Source: Adenophora triphylla var. japonica (Eukaryota; Streptophyta; Magnoliopsida; Asterales; Campanulaceae). From it: 64,000 bases of DNA. Positions 1 to 11,777 of this stretch are shown one piece after another. The stretch is from assembly GCA_022495995.1 (NCBI GenBank), contig JAFEMH010001354.1, positions 248,001 to 312,000 on the forward strand. Direction: 5' to 3'. The position numbers were made by a program, and so were the translations under genes. Every line of letters starts with the position of its first letter. Position 1 is the first letter of the stretch. The notes beneath the pieces were generated by a model. It saw only the letters and a list, made by a program, of their open reading frames with translations, made no database searches and was not told the origin of the DNA.

Positions 1-430
1 CTCCTCTATTTTGTCACAAGCGGCCTTGCTCAACATGTCGGCTCGCTCATTTTTCTCCCTATCAATCTCGCACTAGCTTCCCAATAATCAAAGCTCGCAA
101 AATCTGTCTTACCATTTCACAATATTTTGCCAAGATTGTACTCACTACTCCGTATCTACCCTTGACTTGGTTGACAATCAACCGAGAATCGAATGGGCAA
201 CTATTTGCTTTACCCCAATATCTCGGCATAGCTCCAATCCCGCCACCAACGCCTCATACTCGCCTCGGTTGTTTGTCATATTAAACTTAAACCTCGTGGC
301 CTTCTCGTACATGCAATCCTTTTCGCGAACTTAATGAAATCCCAGCTCCTCCTTTGTCTTTAGCCGAGGATCCATCAACAAACAGCTCCCAACATCCTTC
401 TGGGTCTTTCTCGTTCCTCTTCTACCTCAG
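1..430 (-). pseudogene. Second (archaeal-type) RNase H, element T, partial
   Basis: The minus strand shows WELFVDGSSAKDKGGAGI near 335-390, MTNNRGEYEALVAGLEL near 235-280 and SRLIVNQVKGRYG near 155-195. These are the three acidic motifs of the additional RNase H that Tat elements carry between RNase H and integrase. Frameshifts are visible, and the domain runs off the window edge before integrase. Confidence 0.75.
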
Positions 431-439
431 TGGTCCCGC

Positions 440-1132
440 GACATAGCCTTCCTTTTCTTGGCCCCTGAGTCTCTACCTCCTCCCTTTCATATGTAAATGA
501 AGTTTCAAGAATAAAGTCCGCCAAAGCCTGCGCCTTAATCGCCTTTCTTGCCTCAAACCGAATATCAAACTCCGTTAATTCAATCGACCATTTTAAAGCC
601 TTCCCGCGGAGTCAGCCGTTGTAAAATCTTCCTCAAGGGCGCGTTAGTCAACACAAGAATGTGGATGAGATAGGAAATAAGCCCTTAACTTCCGTGTCGC
701 AATCACCAAAGCATAAGCCAACTTTTCCGCATTAAAGTATCTCGCCTCTACCTCACTTAATGCCTTGGAAACATAATACACCGCTTTTGCATGCCACCGT
801 CCTCCTTTATCAATACCGCTGCCACGCTAAATCGTAAGCCGCCAAATAGACATATAACCGGTCTCCTTCTTCTCGGGCTACATAGGATGGGCGGCTTTCC
901 CAAATACTCCTTTACCTTTTGAAACGCTTCTTCGCACTTTGCATCCCAAGAAAACTTTTGATCTCCTTTTAACACTTTGAAGAACGGCAAACATTTCTCA
1001 CCGACCGCGACACAAATCGTCCCGCAGCTATCACCCTACCATTTAACCTCGAATTTCTTGAATGGTCTTGGGCGACTTCATATCAATTAACGCCCGGATC
1101 TTCTCCGGATTTGCCTCTATCCCGCGGCGATT
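440..1132 (-). pseudogene. RNase H (first), element T, degraded
   Basis: Fragments in two or more frames match the RT-RNase H connection and RNase H of gypsy elements: DQKFSWDAKCEEAFQKVKEY, then a frameshift at the YVYLAAYD-type strand, and at 540-600 ALKWSIELTEFDIRFEARK. The latter precedes the linker to the second RNase H. Several indels break the frame. Assignment rests on order and these residual motifs. Confidence 0.65.
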
Positions 1133-2339
1133 TACCGTAAATCCCAAAACTTTCCCGCCGTAACTCCAAAGGTGCACTTACTTGGATTAAGCTTCATGGA
1201 ATTCTTTCTCAAATTCTCAAAAGTCTCCGTCAGATCCGCCAAATGATCCTCCCCCTTGGTTTTGATTACCATGTCGTCAATATAAGCTTCGACATTCCTT
1301 CCAATCTGTGATTTAAAAATCTTGTTAACCATCCTTTGGTATGTCGCCCAAAGATTCTTAAGCCGAAAGGCATCATTTTATAGCAAAAATTTCCAAGGGG
1401 AGTTCTAAAAGCCGTTTTAGCCTTGTCTTCTTCAAGCATCTTGATCTGATGATACCCTGAGTAAGCATCAATAAAACTAAACACCTTGTGTCCCGCAATA
1501 GAGTCCACCAATCTATCAATCTTTGGCAAAGGATAACAATCCTTGGGACATGCCGTATTCAGATCTGTGAAGTCTATGCACATCCTCCATTTTTTGTTTG
1601 CCTTCAACACCATGACTGGGCAAGCTAGCCAAACTGGATAAGTGATTTCTTCAATAATTCCCGCCTTTAATAACTTCTCCACTTCTCCAATCACCGCTTT
1701 CTCCTTTTCCGCCGACAGGTATCTCACCTTCTGCTTAAAAGGTTCTACATTTGGATCAGCATTTAAACAATGTAAAGCGACCTTCTCATCGACTCCGCAC
1801 ATATCCTCAGGTTTCCAAGCAAATACATCAATGTTATCTCGCAAAAAATCAATCAGCATATCCCGCTCATCCTTTTTCAATTGTTTCCCAATTTTAACTT
1901 TCTGCTCTGGGTATTCGTCATTCACAATCACCTCTTCCAATTCTTCGGCCGCCTGGATATCAGGCTCATCCCGTATTTGCAATGTATCTACTTCCATCTC
2001 AGCCGCCTTCCTCCGATCAACACATTTCTTTATCTTCTTACCGCTACTTTCCCCCTTATCTCTCCCGTCAAGCGACATGCTCTCAGGGGTGTCCATTATG
2101 ATCTCTTCATCACATTCTTCACTATCCGAATCTACTATCTCCTCAATGAGGGGCTCCTTCATTTTGACAAATTCAGCAGACCTAGACCATGCCATCTCAG
2201 CTTGCATCACCATTAGCTCCATCAAATTTCCTTCTGATTTTCCCTCCACCATCTCTGTATCTCGCTCCTCATTTCTTTCTCGCACAACTTCATCTTCCGC
2301 CTTTTCTTCAATAACAATGATCGCCGACTTATTCTTCAT
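1133..2339 (-). pseudogene. Reverse transcriptase, element T, frameshifted
   Basis: An acidic linker of about 150 residues precedes a typical Ty3/gypsy RT. Visible blocks are KWRMCIDFTDLNTACPKD, FSFIDAYSGYHQI with the first catalytic Asp, AFRTPLGNFCYKMMPFGL, and then, after a frameshift near 1360, AYIDDMVIKTK with the catalytic YxDD box. The thumb segment (SMKLNPSKCTFGV) follows. It copies element RNA into DNA inside the particle. The frameshift removes the YIDD box from the main frame, so the enzyme is dead here. Confidence 0.9.
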
Positions 2340-2691
2340 GCTTTCGCTTCCTCCCAGTTCTCACACCCTCCTAAGTCGGTGATCATGTTAATTCTCGCAT
2401 CTCGCACCACCATAGCTGTGGAGAGTGAACTTGTGCTAGCTCTTGCCGCCGTTTGCATCTCAATCTTCTTTTGAATCACCTCCTTAACTTCACTCTTCAA
2501 GCAAGCAATCCCTTTTGAAGTAGGGAATTTGACTCGCTGATGCGGGATAGAAACCACCATTTCAAAAGACTGCATAAAGGGGATACCTACAATAGCGTTG
2601 TATGGCGACACCAAATCAATAACCATAAATTCCACTGCGAGTTCTCACCTTCTCATCTTCTCCTACCTCTACCGCCAAAGAAATCGTCCCC
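2336..2691 (-). pseudogene. Protease C-terminal part and PR-RT linker, element T, frameshifted
   Basis: This continues the aspartic protease. It contains the second hydrophobic protease segment (DLVSPYNAIVGIPFMQ), where the Ile-Val-Gly-Ile core corresponds to the usual ILGR motif of retroviral-type proteases. Two frameshifts, near 2725 and near 2640, separate it from the gag frame. The frame stops at 2336, overlapping the next open frame by 4 nt (ATGA overlap). That overlap may be chance, because the linker is poorly conserved. Confidence 0.7.
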
Positions 2692-4827
2692 TTAACCCGC
2701 ACAAAGTGGTTTGTAAATCCTTCCAAAACCCTTATACGGCACCAAATTGGCCTCTGTATATCGCATCTTTTTAAAAGCATCATAATAGAGAATATTTCGG
2801 CTTGCTCCAGAATCTACTAAAACCCGATGCAAAATACTATTCCCCGGGGCGATTGAGATTACAATCGGTTGGCATCCATGACTCGGCGTTAGAGCCAACT
2901 CTCGTCTTGAAAAACTGATCATTCTTTCTTCACTGGGTGGATAGGCGGGAATGTGACATGTATGGGATAGCGACATAATCTGATTGCTTAAGCAAGTAAT
3001 GCTTGTGGGCTCGTGAATTACCAAAATTTCATTCCTGTTACCATTTCCTCCTTGAGCCGCCCCATTTGGTTCTTGCCATACATACTCTTGCAACTCACCC
3101 CTTTCAACCTTCTTTTGAATTACTCTTTTCAAATTATAACAATTGTCGGTCTCATGACCCCTGTCCCGATGATAATTACAATATTGATTCATGTCAGTCC
3201 TCCCAAGATCATTCATTTCAAAAGGTGGTGGCAAATCAACAGCCCGCAGAATTTCACTTGGTGTAGCGGTCAGCCTTGTAAACCTTACAATCCTCCTAAC
3301 TCCTCGACCTCCATTTTGCCCTCCATTGCGACCTCCAACGCGACCTCCCCCTCTGCCGCCAGCAGGATTCCCTCGACCTCCTTGTTGAGCGGCATTTCCT
3401 TCCTTGACATACTCAATCCTATCCTTAACACTTTTCTTCCCAGTGTTAGAAGCTCCTTCATCAATATCCTCACCACCACAATACGCCTTGACCCTTTCAT
3501 GTAACTCGCTCAAAGTCGCAGGTAATCTCATCCTTAACTCCCTCCTGAATGATTCGGACAGCAGACCCGACATATACATCATTATAACATATTTGGGATC
3601 GATCTCAGCAATTTGATTGGCAATCAGCAAAAATCTGTTGGTGTAAGTAACCAGACCTTCTCCCGTCTTCTGTTTAATCCCAATCAACTCCTGCAGTGCT
3701 ACTGGTTGAGCTCCCACTGACCCGAATCTCGCCAAAAACTTCCTTTTGAAGTCTTGGTACCCCAATATGGAATTAACAGGCTGCTGCACAAACCAATCCA
3801 AAGCCTGAAGTTCCAAGGTGCTAGCAAAAGTCTTACATAATAAAGCATCATCCTTTGTCAAAATCGCCATTGTGACCTCAAATCCCGCTACATGAGTTCT
3901 GGCTGTGGTGACTCCTGCATACTTGGATAGAGCGGGCAAACGAAAGTCTGGAGCTGGCTCAGCTTCCTGGATATATCTAGCAAACGGAGCGACAAAAGAG
4001 TCTTTCTCATTATCAACTACACCACCCCTTTCCAGCTCTGCCAATCTCCTTGCCATCTCGGCCATCTGCTTCCTGAAACCATCTTCTTCTCCAAAACGAC
4101 TAACTCCTATACCCTTCCCTTTCTCTACCGACTTGGGTCTCTCGCAATCTTTGAAACTTCTCACCTCTTTCTCGCCATCTTCAGCATCATTTGACGCAGT
4201 ATCACCCTCTTCTTCTTCACAATAGAGGGACGACACTTGGGAAGTGTGTGGCCAATGATAAACTTTAATCTTTCTTCCATTTTCCATGTACTCTCCCGCT
4301 TTTCTTTTTTGTGTTCCTTCAATTCGCCTTTGCGACCCTTCTATTCTCGCTTCTACTTCTTTTGGTTTCTCAGGCTCTACTTCCTTTTCTTGCTCCTCAT
4401 TTACTACAATTACCTCCTTATTTGCTCCCTTATCTCCCTCTATTGTCGCCGTTAAAAATCCCTGCGGGATTGGAGTAGGTTTCTTCTTCATCGCCCTCAG
4501 TCGCTTGTTGTTCTCAATCAATTGCATGATCGTAGCGTTATGGATCCTCAAACTTTCTTCCTCATTCTCTATTTCCTCCTCTCGTGGTGGCGGCATCACA
4601 TTCCTCTCTCTCGCCGCGTATCTCGCTCCGCCTCTTCCGGGATTACTTGCTGCGAGGAAGAAGTATCTCTCGCTCCACCCATACCGATATTCCCAAACCC
4701 AGAAATTGGAGTGACAATGTTCCTTCCCGCTACAGTCTTTTGTCCCACTACCATATTCTTCTCTGGTGTTGACATTCTTTCTACTTACGTAATCACCTCT
4801 ATGAACTTCAACAACGAAAATCTGCAA
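2692..4827 (-). CDS. Gag plus start of protease, element T
   Basis: An open frame of 711 residues. The N-terminal half is charged and Glu/Lys rich. A retrotransposon capsid-type segment follows (about residues 290-470, including LDWFVQQP and TYTNRFLL). Next come a Gly/Arg-rich stretch and a zinc-knuckle-like Cys/His segment near residues 548-562 (YCNYHRDRGHETDNC), the variant typical of Tat elements. Near residue 671 the aspartic protease motif LVDSGAS appears, so gag and PR share one frame. A frameshift at about 2725 then sends the frame to a stop at 2692. It would package the element RNA in a virus-like particle. The start codon follows the leader directly, but the true start may lie slightly upstream. 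Confidence 0.85.
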   Translation of the reverse strand: MQIFVVEVHRGDYVSRKNVNTREEYGSGTKDCSGKEHCHSNFWVWEYRYGWSERYFFLAASNPGRGGARYAARERNVMPPPREEEIENEEESLRIHNATIMQLIENNKRLRAMKKKPTPIPQGFLTATIEGDKGANKEVIVVNEEQEKEVEPEKPKEVEARIEGSQRRIEGTQKRKAGEYMENGRKIKVYHWPHTSQVSSLYCEEEEGDTASNDAEDGEKEVRSFKDCERPKSVEKGKGIGVSRFGEEDGFRKQMAEMARRLAELERGGVVDNEKDSFVAPFARYIQEAEPAPDFRLPALSKYAGVTTARTHVAGFEVTMAILTKDDALLCKTFASTLELQALDWFVQQPVNSILGYQDFKRKFLARFGSVGAQPVALQELIGIKQKTGEGLVTYTNRFLLIANQIAEIDPKYVIMMYMSGLLSESFRRELRMRLPATLSELHERVKAYCGGEDIDEGASNTGKKSVKDRIEYVKEGNAAQQGGRGNPAGGRGGGRVGGRNGGQNGGRGVRRIVRFTRLTATPSEILRAVDLPPPFEMNDLGRTDMNQYCNYHRDRGHETDNCYNLKRVIQKKVERGELQEYVWQEPNGAAQGGNGNRNEILVIHEPTSITCLSNQIMSLSHTCHIPAYPPSEERMISFSRRELALTPSHGCQPIVISIAPGNSILHRVLVDSGASRNILYYDAFKKMRYTEANLVPYKGFGRIYKPLCAG

Positions 4828-5356
4828 ATCTTATGAAGATTTGAAGATCTTGCTCAAAAACCCAGAAACAACAACAATAAACCCAGTAATCAAACTTTTC
4901 TTCAAACACCAAAACCTTCCACACCTTACCTCAAAAAACACCCAAATCAAAGCTATTCGAAACAAACAATTTCACAAATTCCAACTTCAAACCTTCACAA
5001 CCAAACCCAGATTTGAACAAATCTTAACAAATCTTAACAAACAATTCAACACAACTCCTACAAATACTTTTAGAAAACAAGAATCTACACCAACTCAGTT
5101 AAACCGAATTACCCTCTCCAAATATTCAACTCACAAACACCAATCAATCATAACAGCAAAAACAAACACCACTCGCCTCCACCAACAATAAGAACAACAA
5201 AATTCCTCTTACAAATTGCCAATAACGTCAACTTCACCCGGTGAATTCAATACTTCTCTCAAATCGTCCGCCACACGACCCACCTTCGTAATTTCGAACG
5301 TAGCTCCCTCGATCTCAAGCCACCGCCAACGAAGCTTCAATCCTTGAAGAGAAAAC
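4828..5356 (-). other. Untranslated leader of element T
   Basis: The region between primer site and gag start is rich in A and C on the plus strand (T and G in the transcript) and holds no convincing coding frame. An open frame at 4841-5191 on the plus strand is made of low-complexity Asn/Thr/Lys and is treated as spurious. Confidence 0.6.
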
Positions 5357-5375
5357 AGTTCCGGCAACGGAACCA
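5357..5375 (-). other. Primer-binding site, tRNA-Glu type
   Basis: The plus strand reads agttccggcaacggaacca, which matches the 3' end of plant tRNA-Glu (recalled as ...AGTCCCGGCAACGGAACCA) with one mismatch. The minus strand is therefore a primer-binding site starting TGGTTCCGTTGCCGG. It lies 2 nt inside the proposed LTR end. A tRNA-Asp site was considered but fits worse. Confidence 0.75.
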
Positions 5376-5377
5376 AT

Positions 5378-6090
5378 TGATGTTGCCAGGATCTTCCTCA
5401 ACAGCAACCTCACCGTTGTAGTCTATCCTTGATATCTCCGGCTCCTTCTTCTCTGACTGATCTGCACACACAACGTTAACTGCCGGGGCGGCTCCGGCAT
5501 AAGCCCCTCCGGCGTGAGGATAAGTGTTTGCTTGGAAGGAAGGTAAACAGTATTTGAAGGTGATAGTGTGTGTATCAATGGACGTACCTTGAAATGAAGC
5601 TTTCCCATCTTATTTATACCCCTCATCCTCGTGCCATGCATGTGACCTCCTCACGTTTCATGCCTCCTGCCACGTGTCAACATATCATTGGTCCTTTATA
5701 AAGTAAACCCTTAACACGTGATCATCAATCCCAATGCATAACCGTCTGATGGGTCCCACTTGGTAGATATTTATATGCCGCCTCTGGTGAGTATCAACTG
5801 GGATCCCTCTCTCGCCGGATAAGGTCACTCATTATCATATCTCGCCTTGCCATCATGTCTCGCGTTTAATCTTTATCGCAGGGATTCCTCATAATATGTC
5901 GCCATTTACTATCCTGATTTCCCCCTTTCTTAAGGATATTAGCGGGATATTCAATATCTCGCCTCCCTATGATCCCCTTTGGGTCGCCGGTGATATTATC
6001 TCCTTCTTGGGTCATATCCACTGTTGTGTCCGCGGGTTACTCTCTCGCTAATGGACTTGGGCCAGACCCAATTGTTATTACTGGACAGCA
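5378..6090 (-). repeat. 5' LTR of element T
   Basis: About 713 bp bounded by TG and CA. On the minus strand it begins TGCTGTCCAG and ends just before the primer site. The plus-strand start (TGATGTTGCCAGG) and the reverse complement of its end (TGCTGTCCAGT) are similar, as expected of LTR ends. The outer edge could be 3 bp shorter (6087). There is no second LTR in the window to confirm the limits. Confidence 0.65.
5611..5618 (-). promoter_or_regulatory. Putative TATA box of the element T LTR
   Basis: On the minus strand GGTATAAATAAG lies inside the LTR, roughly 470 bp from its start and 235 bp upstream of its end. This is a sensible place for the U3/R promoter. No transcription data are available. 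Confidence 0.5.
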
Positions 6091-6220
6091 TCATTAATTT
6101 AAAGAAACAACAACAAAAATGAAATCATCGTTCTTCTGAATTGGGTTAGAGGAAGTATTTTATAAACGTTGACAAGTTAAACTGAGATACTTACTACTAT
6201 AATAAGGAAGAAATAATTAG

Positions 6221-6420
6221 TACTCTTTCCGTCACAAAATATTTATCACATTTTCTTTTTTGATTTGTCTAAAATAAATATCACATTATTTAATAAATGA
6301 AACTATGGAAGAGATTTAGTGTAATTTATCATTATATAAGGAATATATAAACTTGTAAAGCACATTAAAAAAAAAAGGTTTAAAAGTAAAATGTCAATTT
6401 TTATTGGAACGGAGGGAGTA
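6221..6420. mobile_element. Stowaway-type MITE 1
   Basis: A 200-bp unit including TA target duplications, with ends TACTCTTTCCGTCAC and GGAACGGAGGGAGTA. The terminal inverted repeat CTCCCTCCGTtCC is the Stowaway (Tc1/mariner-derived) signature. It has no coding capacity. Confidence 0.85.
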
Positions 6421-6500
6421 AGAATTTAATTATATGACATCTAGCATATTAATGTGATCCTTTTTCATGACAACTCAAAGTTTTACTTAGGTTGTAAAAC

Positions 6501-6722
6501 ACTCCCTTTGTTCTCCCTGTTTCGGAAAGTTAATTTCATTTTTTTTCTTAACTTGTATCAATTTGAACAATAATTTAGGTTAGTTTTAATAATGTTAATT
6601 AAAATATAAACTTGTTATTAATACATTATTGTAAATATTGTCATTAACAAGTTATGAATTTTCATTAGGATTATTAAAACTAACATTAAATATTGATCAA
6701 ATTTGACTCAAATTAACAAAAC
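6501..6722. mobile_element. Foldback, probably an eroded Stowaway-type MITE
   Basis: It begins ACTCCCTTTGTTC, and its two halves are inverted copies: TTAGGTTAGTTTTAATAATG near 6575 pairs with GGATTATTAAAACTAACATT near 6668. The right terminal repeat is not recognisable, and a further CTCC-type end starts near 6727, so borders are approximate. Confidence 0.5.
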
Positions 6723-7033
6723 AATATTCCTCCTGTCTAAATTTAAGATTATTACTTCCATTTTTAGTTTGTTTTAGTTTAAGATTTTTAGTTGCTTTAT
6801 TATTTAAAATGAAAAATAGGACCTACTTGTCATAGTCAACAAAATTTCCCTACCCATTTTCTCTGTCTTACTTTACTTTTCCTAATCACAATATACTTTT
6901 TTGGGAAAATTATCGGTGGATCCTTCATCTTAATTCAAACGACCAATTAAGACATGAATTTTGAAATTTAACCAATTAATCCGGCTTCATAATCAAAATT
7001 CCACCTAGTCATTTCTACCCAAAAATATAAAAC

Positions 7034-7340
7034 TAACCCCCTCTCTCTCTCTCTTCTCTCACTTTCTCTCTCTACCAACCCTTCCCCTTCCTCTTCCCGG
7101 CGACCCTTCCCTCCCCTCCGGTTCCGGCGACTCTCTCCTCTCCGGCGACCATCCCTATCTCCGGCGACCATCTTCCTCTCCGCCGGCGACCACCCCCTTC
7201 CCCTACCTCCTCCTCTTTCACTAAATCTACCCTCTCTCTCTCTCTCTTCTCTCACTTTCTCTCTCTACCATCCCTTCTAGTGACCCTTCCTCTTCCCTTC
7301 CGGCGACCCTTCCCTCTCCTCCGGCAACCCTTCCCTTTCC
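7034..7340. repeat. CT-rich block with an internal duplication
   Basis: A (CT)n segment ending TTCTCTCACTTTCTCTC occurs at about 7040 and again about 195 bp later, each followed by CCGGCGACC-type repeats. Open frames in this block are Arg/Glu/Gly-rich translations of the repeat and are not genes. Confidence 0.7.
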
Positions 7341-8094
7341 CACCTCCGGCGAATCTGCCCATGTTATAAATATTATCTCATGTTGGGTTGATCTTAAGTG
7401 AGACAGGGAGAAGCTTATTGCTGGATTTTCCAATTCTTTTATTTTTATTTAGTGTCAAACTGTTCATTTTCCCTTTTTCTTTTTTCTTTTGGTTGTTTAG
7501 TTCCCCCTTTTGAGTCCATGATGGTAGATCATTTCCAAAACCAGGGGGTATTTATGTTGGTTGATCGAAAATGGATTTGTTTTGTTAGCATGCCAATTAT
7601 TAGTTTGGTGTAATCAAAACTATGATTTCATGGAAGAATGTTCGTAATATGAGCTTCAAGTGGTTTACTGAGTTTGCCTCTCAGGTTTTTAGAAATAAAT
7701 GATTCTTTTGAACAACTATAAATTTGGACGTTCATTTTTGGTACGGAGGAAGTCATGTGATTTAATCAAAATTACAAAGTTCTGCTTACATTATTTTTTT
7801 GGTACAAAAAGCTCTGCTTACATTCCCTTGTCCTTCTTGGCTATGTGACAAATTGTGTGCATTATTATGGAAGAAGAAAGAAGCGATGTCATAGTTTGAT
7901 TTTCATCCCGACAGAAATATGTTAACATATTTAATGATAATTCAAAAATTATTTCTGATGCTCCACTAAATATACTATCGATAACAATTTTAAAAAAATG
8001 AGAATTAGTAGATTTTAAATCTTTGGTCAAATTTCAATTAAGTGTTAAAAAGTAATAATATGTCATTTATTGTGGAACAGAGGAAGTACTTCGT

Positions 8095-9340
8095 AGCACA
8101 AAAGTGTATGGGATGTTGGAAGTCATAAAATACTAAAAACAATTGTGAACTTAATTGTAAACAACTGTGAATTTAATAAATATGTCAAATAATCATATAT
8201 AAGTGCAAAAATATAGAAATACAAGACTAAAAACAACAGTTAACTTAAGTAAAAACAACTGTGAACATAACAAATATGTCAAATAATCTCATAAAATTGC
8301 AAAAATAGAGGTCATAAAGGACTAAAACAACTGTGAACTTAACAAAAAATAATAGTGAACTTAAGTAAAAACACCTGTAAAAAAAACAAATATGTCAAAT
8401 AATCTCATAAAATTACAAAAATAGAGGCCATAAATGACTAAAACAACTGTGAACTTAATAAGTATGTCAAATAATCATATATAATTGCAAAAATATAGAA
8501 ATACAAGACTAAAAACAACAATTAACTTAAGTAAAAATAACTGTGAACATAACAAATATGTCAAATAATCTCATGAAATTACAAAAATAGAGGCCATAAA
8601 GGACTAAAACAACTGTGAACTTAATAAGCATGTCAAATAATCATATATAAGTGCAAAAATATAGAAATACAATACTAAAAACAACAATTAACTTAAGTAA
8701 AAACAATTGTGAACATAACAAATATGTCAAATAATCTCATAAAATTGCAAAAATAGAGGCCATAAAGAACTAAAATAACTGTGAACTTAATAAAAAACAC
8801 AGTGAACTTAAGTGAAAACAGTTGTAAACATAACAAATATGTCAAATAATCTCATAAAATTGCAAAAATAGAGGCCATAAAGGACTAAAATAACTGTGAA
8901 CTTAAAAAAATAACAATGAACTTAACAAATATGTCAAATAATTTCATAAAATTGCAAAAATAAATGCTATTAAAGACTAAAAACAACTGTGAACTTAACT
9001 AAAACAACTATAAACTTAACTAAAAAAATATGTGAATTGAGTAAATAATAGTCATTTTCATGCAGAAATTATGAATTTAGCTAAAACAACTGTGAACTTC
9101 TCTTAATTGTTATTGGAACAAATGTAAAAAATAACTGTGAACTTATAAAAAATAACTGCGAACTTAACTAAAAAAAATATGTAAATTAAGTAAATAATAG
9201 CCATTTTCATGCAAAAATTATGAATTTAGCTAAAATAACTGTGAACTTCTCTTAATTGTTATTGGAACAAATGTAAAAAATATCTGTGAACTTATCAAAA
9301 ACAACTGTGAACTTGTAACAAATGTGAACTTCTCAAATTT
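8095..9340. repeat. Degenerate tandem repeat inside the MULE-like element
   Basis: About 1.2 kb of AT-rich repeats. The recurring words are AACAACTGTGAACTTAA, ATATGTCAAATAATC and CAAAAATAGAGGCCATAAA. The spacing is irregular (about 110-170 bp), suggesting a compound unit with later indels. No coding potential is seen. Confidence 0.8.
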
Positions 9341-9496
9341 GCTTCAAATTATATGTTGATGTTACTAGTTTGATTCGTATTGACGATACGAAAACAACGG
9401 TGGTTTCAGATTTTTTTTTTTTTGAGTTCTAGATTTTAAGATATTTTATTTTAAAGTTTTGGAAAGAAAAAAAAATGAAAAAGAAGGGGGGGGGTG

Positions 9497-9522
9497 AAAG
9501 GGACAGCGACAGCTGTCCCTTT
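9497..9522. repeat. Perfect 10-bp inverted repeat
   Basis: AAAGGGACAG and CTGTCCCTTT are separated by 6 nt, next to a G-run near the right end of the MULE-like element. It is probably a structural feature of the element's subterminal region. Confidence 0.6.
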
Positions 9523-9728
9523 TATGTCGCATGGGGTGTCTTTATAAAAAAGGGGGTATCATTATAAAGCGTGGACCTTGTGGAATTTCTTCAAAATGTG
9601 TGTCCTTGGTGGTTATTTTCATTAGGATGGGGGACTATTTGATAATTGCCCCTACTTTTTTTAATCTATATGACAAGTCAAAACTAAATATATTAAATCA
9701 GGGACGGTAGGAGTAACTTTTTGGGATA

Positions 9729-9997
9729 TACTCCCTACATCCCACCCGAAAAGACACAAATTTTCATTATGGGTGTCTTATTTAAAAAGGTACACACCCA
9801 AAATGAAAATCTTTTAACACTTTTTTATTCATGAAACTCACTTGTATACTCACAATAACTATCAATTTACTATTTTTTTTTACCCACTTTCTCTCTTACT
9901 CCACTTTTTATACTCACAACATTTAATTCATTATTCAATTTTCTTAATTTTTGTGTAAGGCCAAATTTGTGTTTTTTCGGATGGAAATGAGGGAGTA
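9729..9997. mobile_element. Stowaway-type MITE 2
   Basis: A 269-bp unit from TACTCCCTACATCCCA to GGAAATGAGGGAGTA, with TA duplications. The subterminal segments (CCGAAAAGACACAAATTT versus AAATTTGTGTTTTTTCGG) are inverted copies. It is non-coding. Confidence 0.85.
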
Positions 9998-10298
9998 GGA
10001 AGTAAATGGTTTGAATAGACATGACTTTTAGTACCAATCTAAATCTAACAGGTCTTAAGGGGCGTTTGGTTAGTGATAAAGTGAGGGAAAGTGGGGGAAT
10101 GAAATGGACAATTTCTTTTTACTTTTCCATTGAGCATGTTTGGTTCATTTTTTTGAAAAAAAATTCATTCCAAAAGGAATGAAATTCCATTTCTTGGAAT
10201 GGATTTTCATTCCATCCAAAAATGGGAGGAATGATCAATTCCATCAAATTCATTCCATTGGACTCAAACCCAAATTACTATTCCGTCCTCAATCCAAA

Positions 10299-11360
<1,062 letters not shown>

Positions 11361-11777
11361 TAAATAAAATAATAATTATAATAATATATTATATTATATT
11401 ATTTGATATCAAAATAAATTAGATTATAATATTTGCTGTAAAAATATTTTTTATGTTTATTTTTACTTAAATGGGACGAAGGGAGTACATAATTATTGAG
11501 TTTTTTACATGAAGTTAAAAAAGGGTAATCTAGACATTTTATCAAATATTAATTTCATTCCAACAGTTCTGTTTTGAAACCAAACATGAATTGTCAAGAA
11601 ATTGAATGACAATTCCATTCTATTTCGTGACAACCAAACACAAGATTTGACCAGTTTTTATTCCTTTCCAATTCCTTCAGGAATTCAATTTCATTGAGAG
11701 TGGGGGCTAAACAGCATGCTGCTACAGGTTATACAAATCTCCACCTTGGCCCAGCCAATCCGATCCAGGGTTGAAAT

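Larger units (their letters stand above)
1..6090 (-). mobile_element. Tat-clade Ty3/gypsy LTR retrotransposon (element T), 5' part
   Basis: Read on the minus strand, the order is LTR, tRNA-Glu primer site, leader, gag, PR, RT, RNase H and a second RNase H, then the window edge. Integrase and the 3' LTR must lie to the left of position 1. The order PR-RT-RNase H with an extra archaeal-type RNase H is the known hallmark of the plant Tat group of Ty3/gypsy elements. Several frameshifts in PR, RT and RNase H show that this copy is no longer autonomous. The outer flank at 6091-6095 (tcatt) is the expected target duplication, but its partner is outside the window. Confidence 0.9.
6903..9652. mobile_element. 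Mutator-like (MULE) non-autonomous DNA transposon
   Basis: The left end reads GGGAAAATTATCGG and the reverse complement of the right end reads GGGGCAATTATCAA. Similarity continues for about 40 bp (CATCtTAAT/CATCcTAAT, then ACCA). The element is flanked on both sides by the perfect 9-bp direct repeat TACTTTTTT (6894-6902 and 9653-9661). A 9-bp duplication with GGG-starting ends is typical of plant MULEs. The 2.75-kb interior holds no transposase, only a CT-rich duplicated block and a long tandem-repeat tract, so it would need transposase from elsewhere. The T-run makes the last bases of the duplication less informative. Confidence 0.75.

Noticed and set aside
1642..2382. 246-codon Ser/Phe-rich plus-strand frame
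   Set aside because: It is the shadow of the RT frame on the opposite strand. Composition (Ser, Phe, Leu) is typical of reversed Glu/Lys-rich coding sequence.
4841..5191. 116-codon plus-strand frame of Thr/Asn/Lys/Gln
   Set aside because: It lies antisense in the leader of element T, is low complexity and has no homologous features.
5357..5375. tRNA-Asp primer site for element T
   Set aside because: The recalled tRNA-Asp complement TGGCGCCGTTGCCGGGGA differs at four or more places, while tRNA-Glu differs at one.
6968..7433. Arg/Glu/Gly-rich open frames on the minus strand
   Set aside because: They come from the (CT)n and CCGGCGACC repeats inside the MULE-like element.
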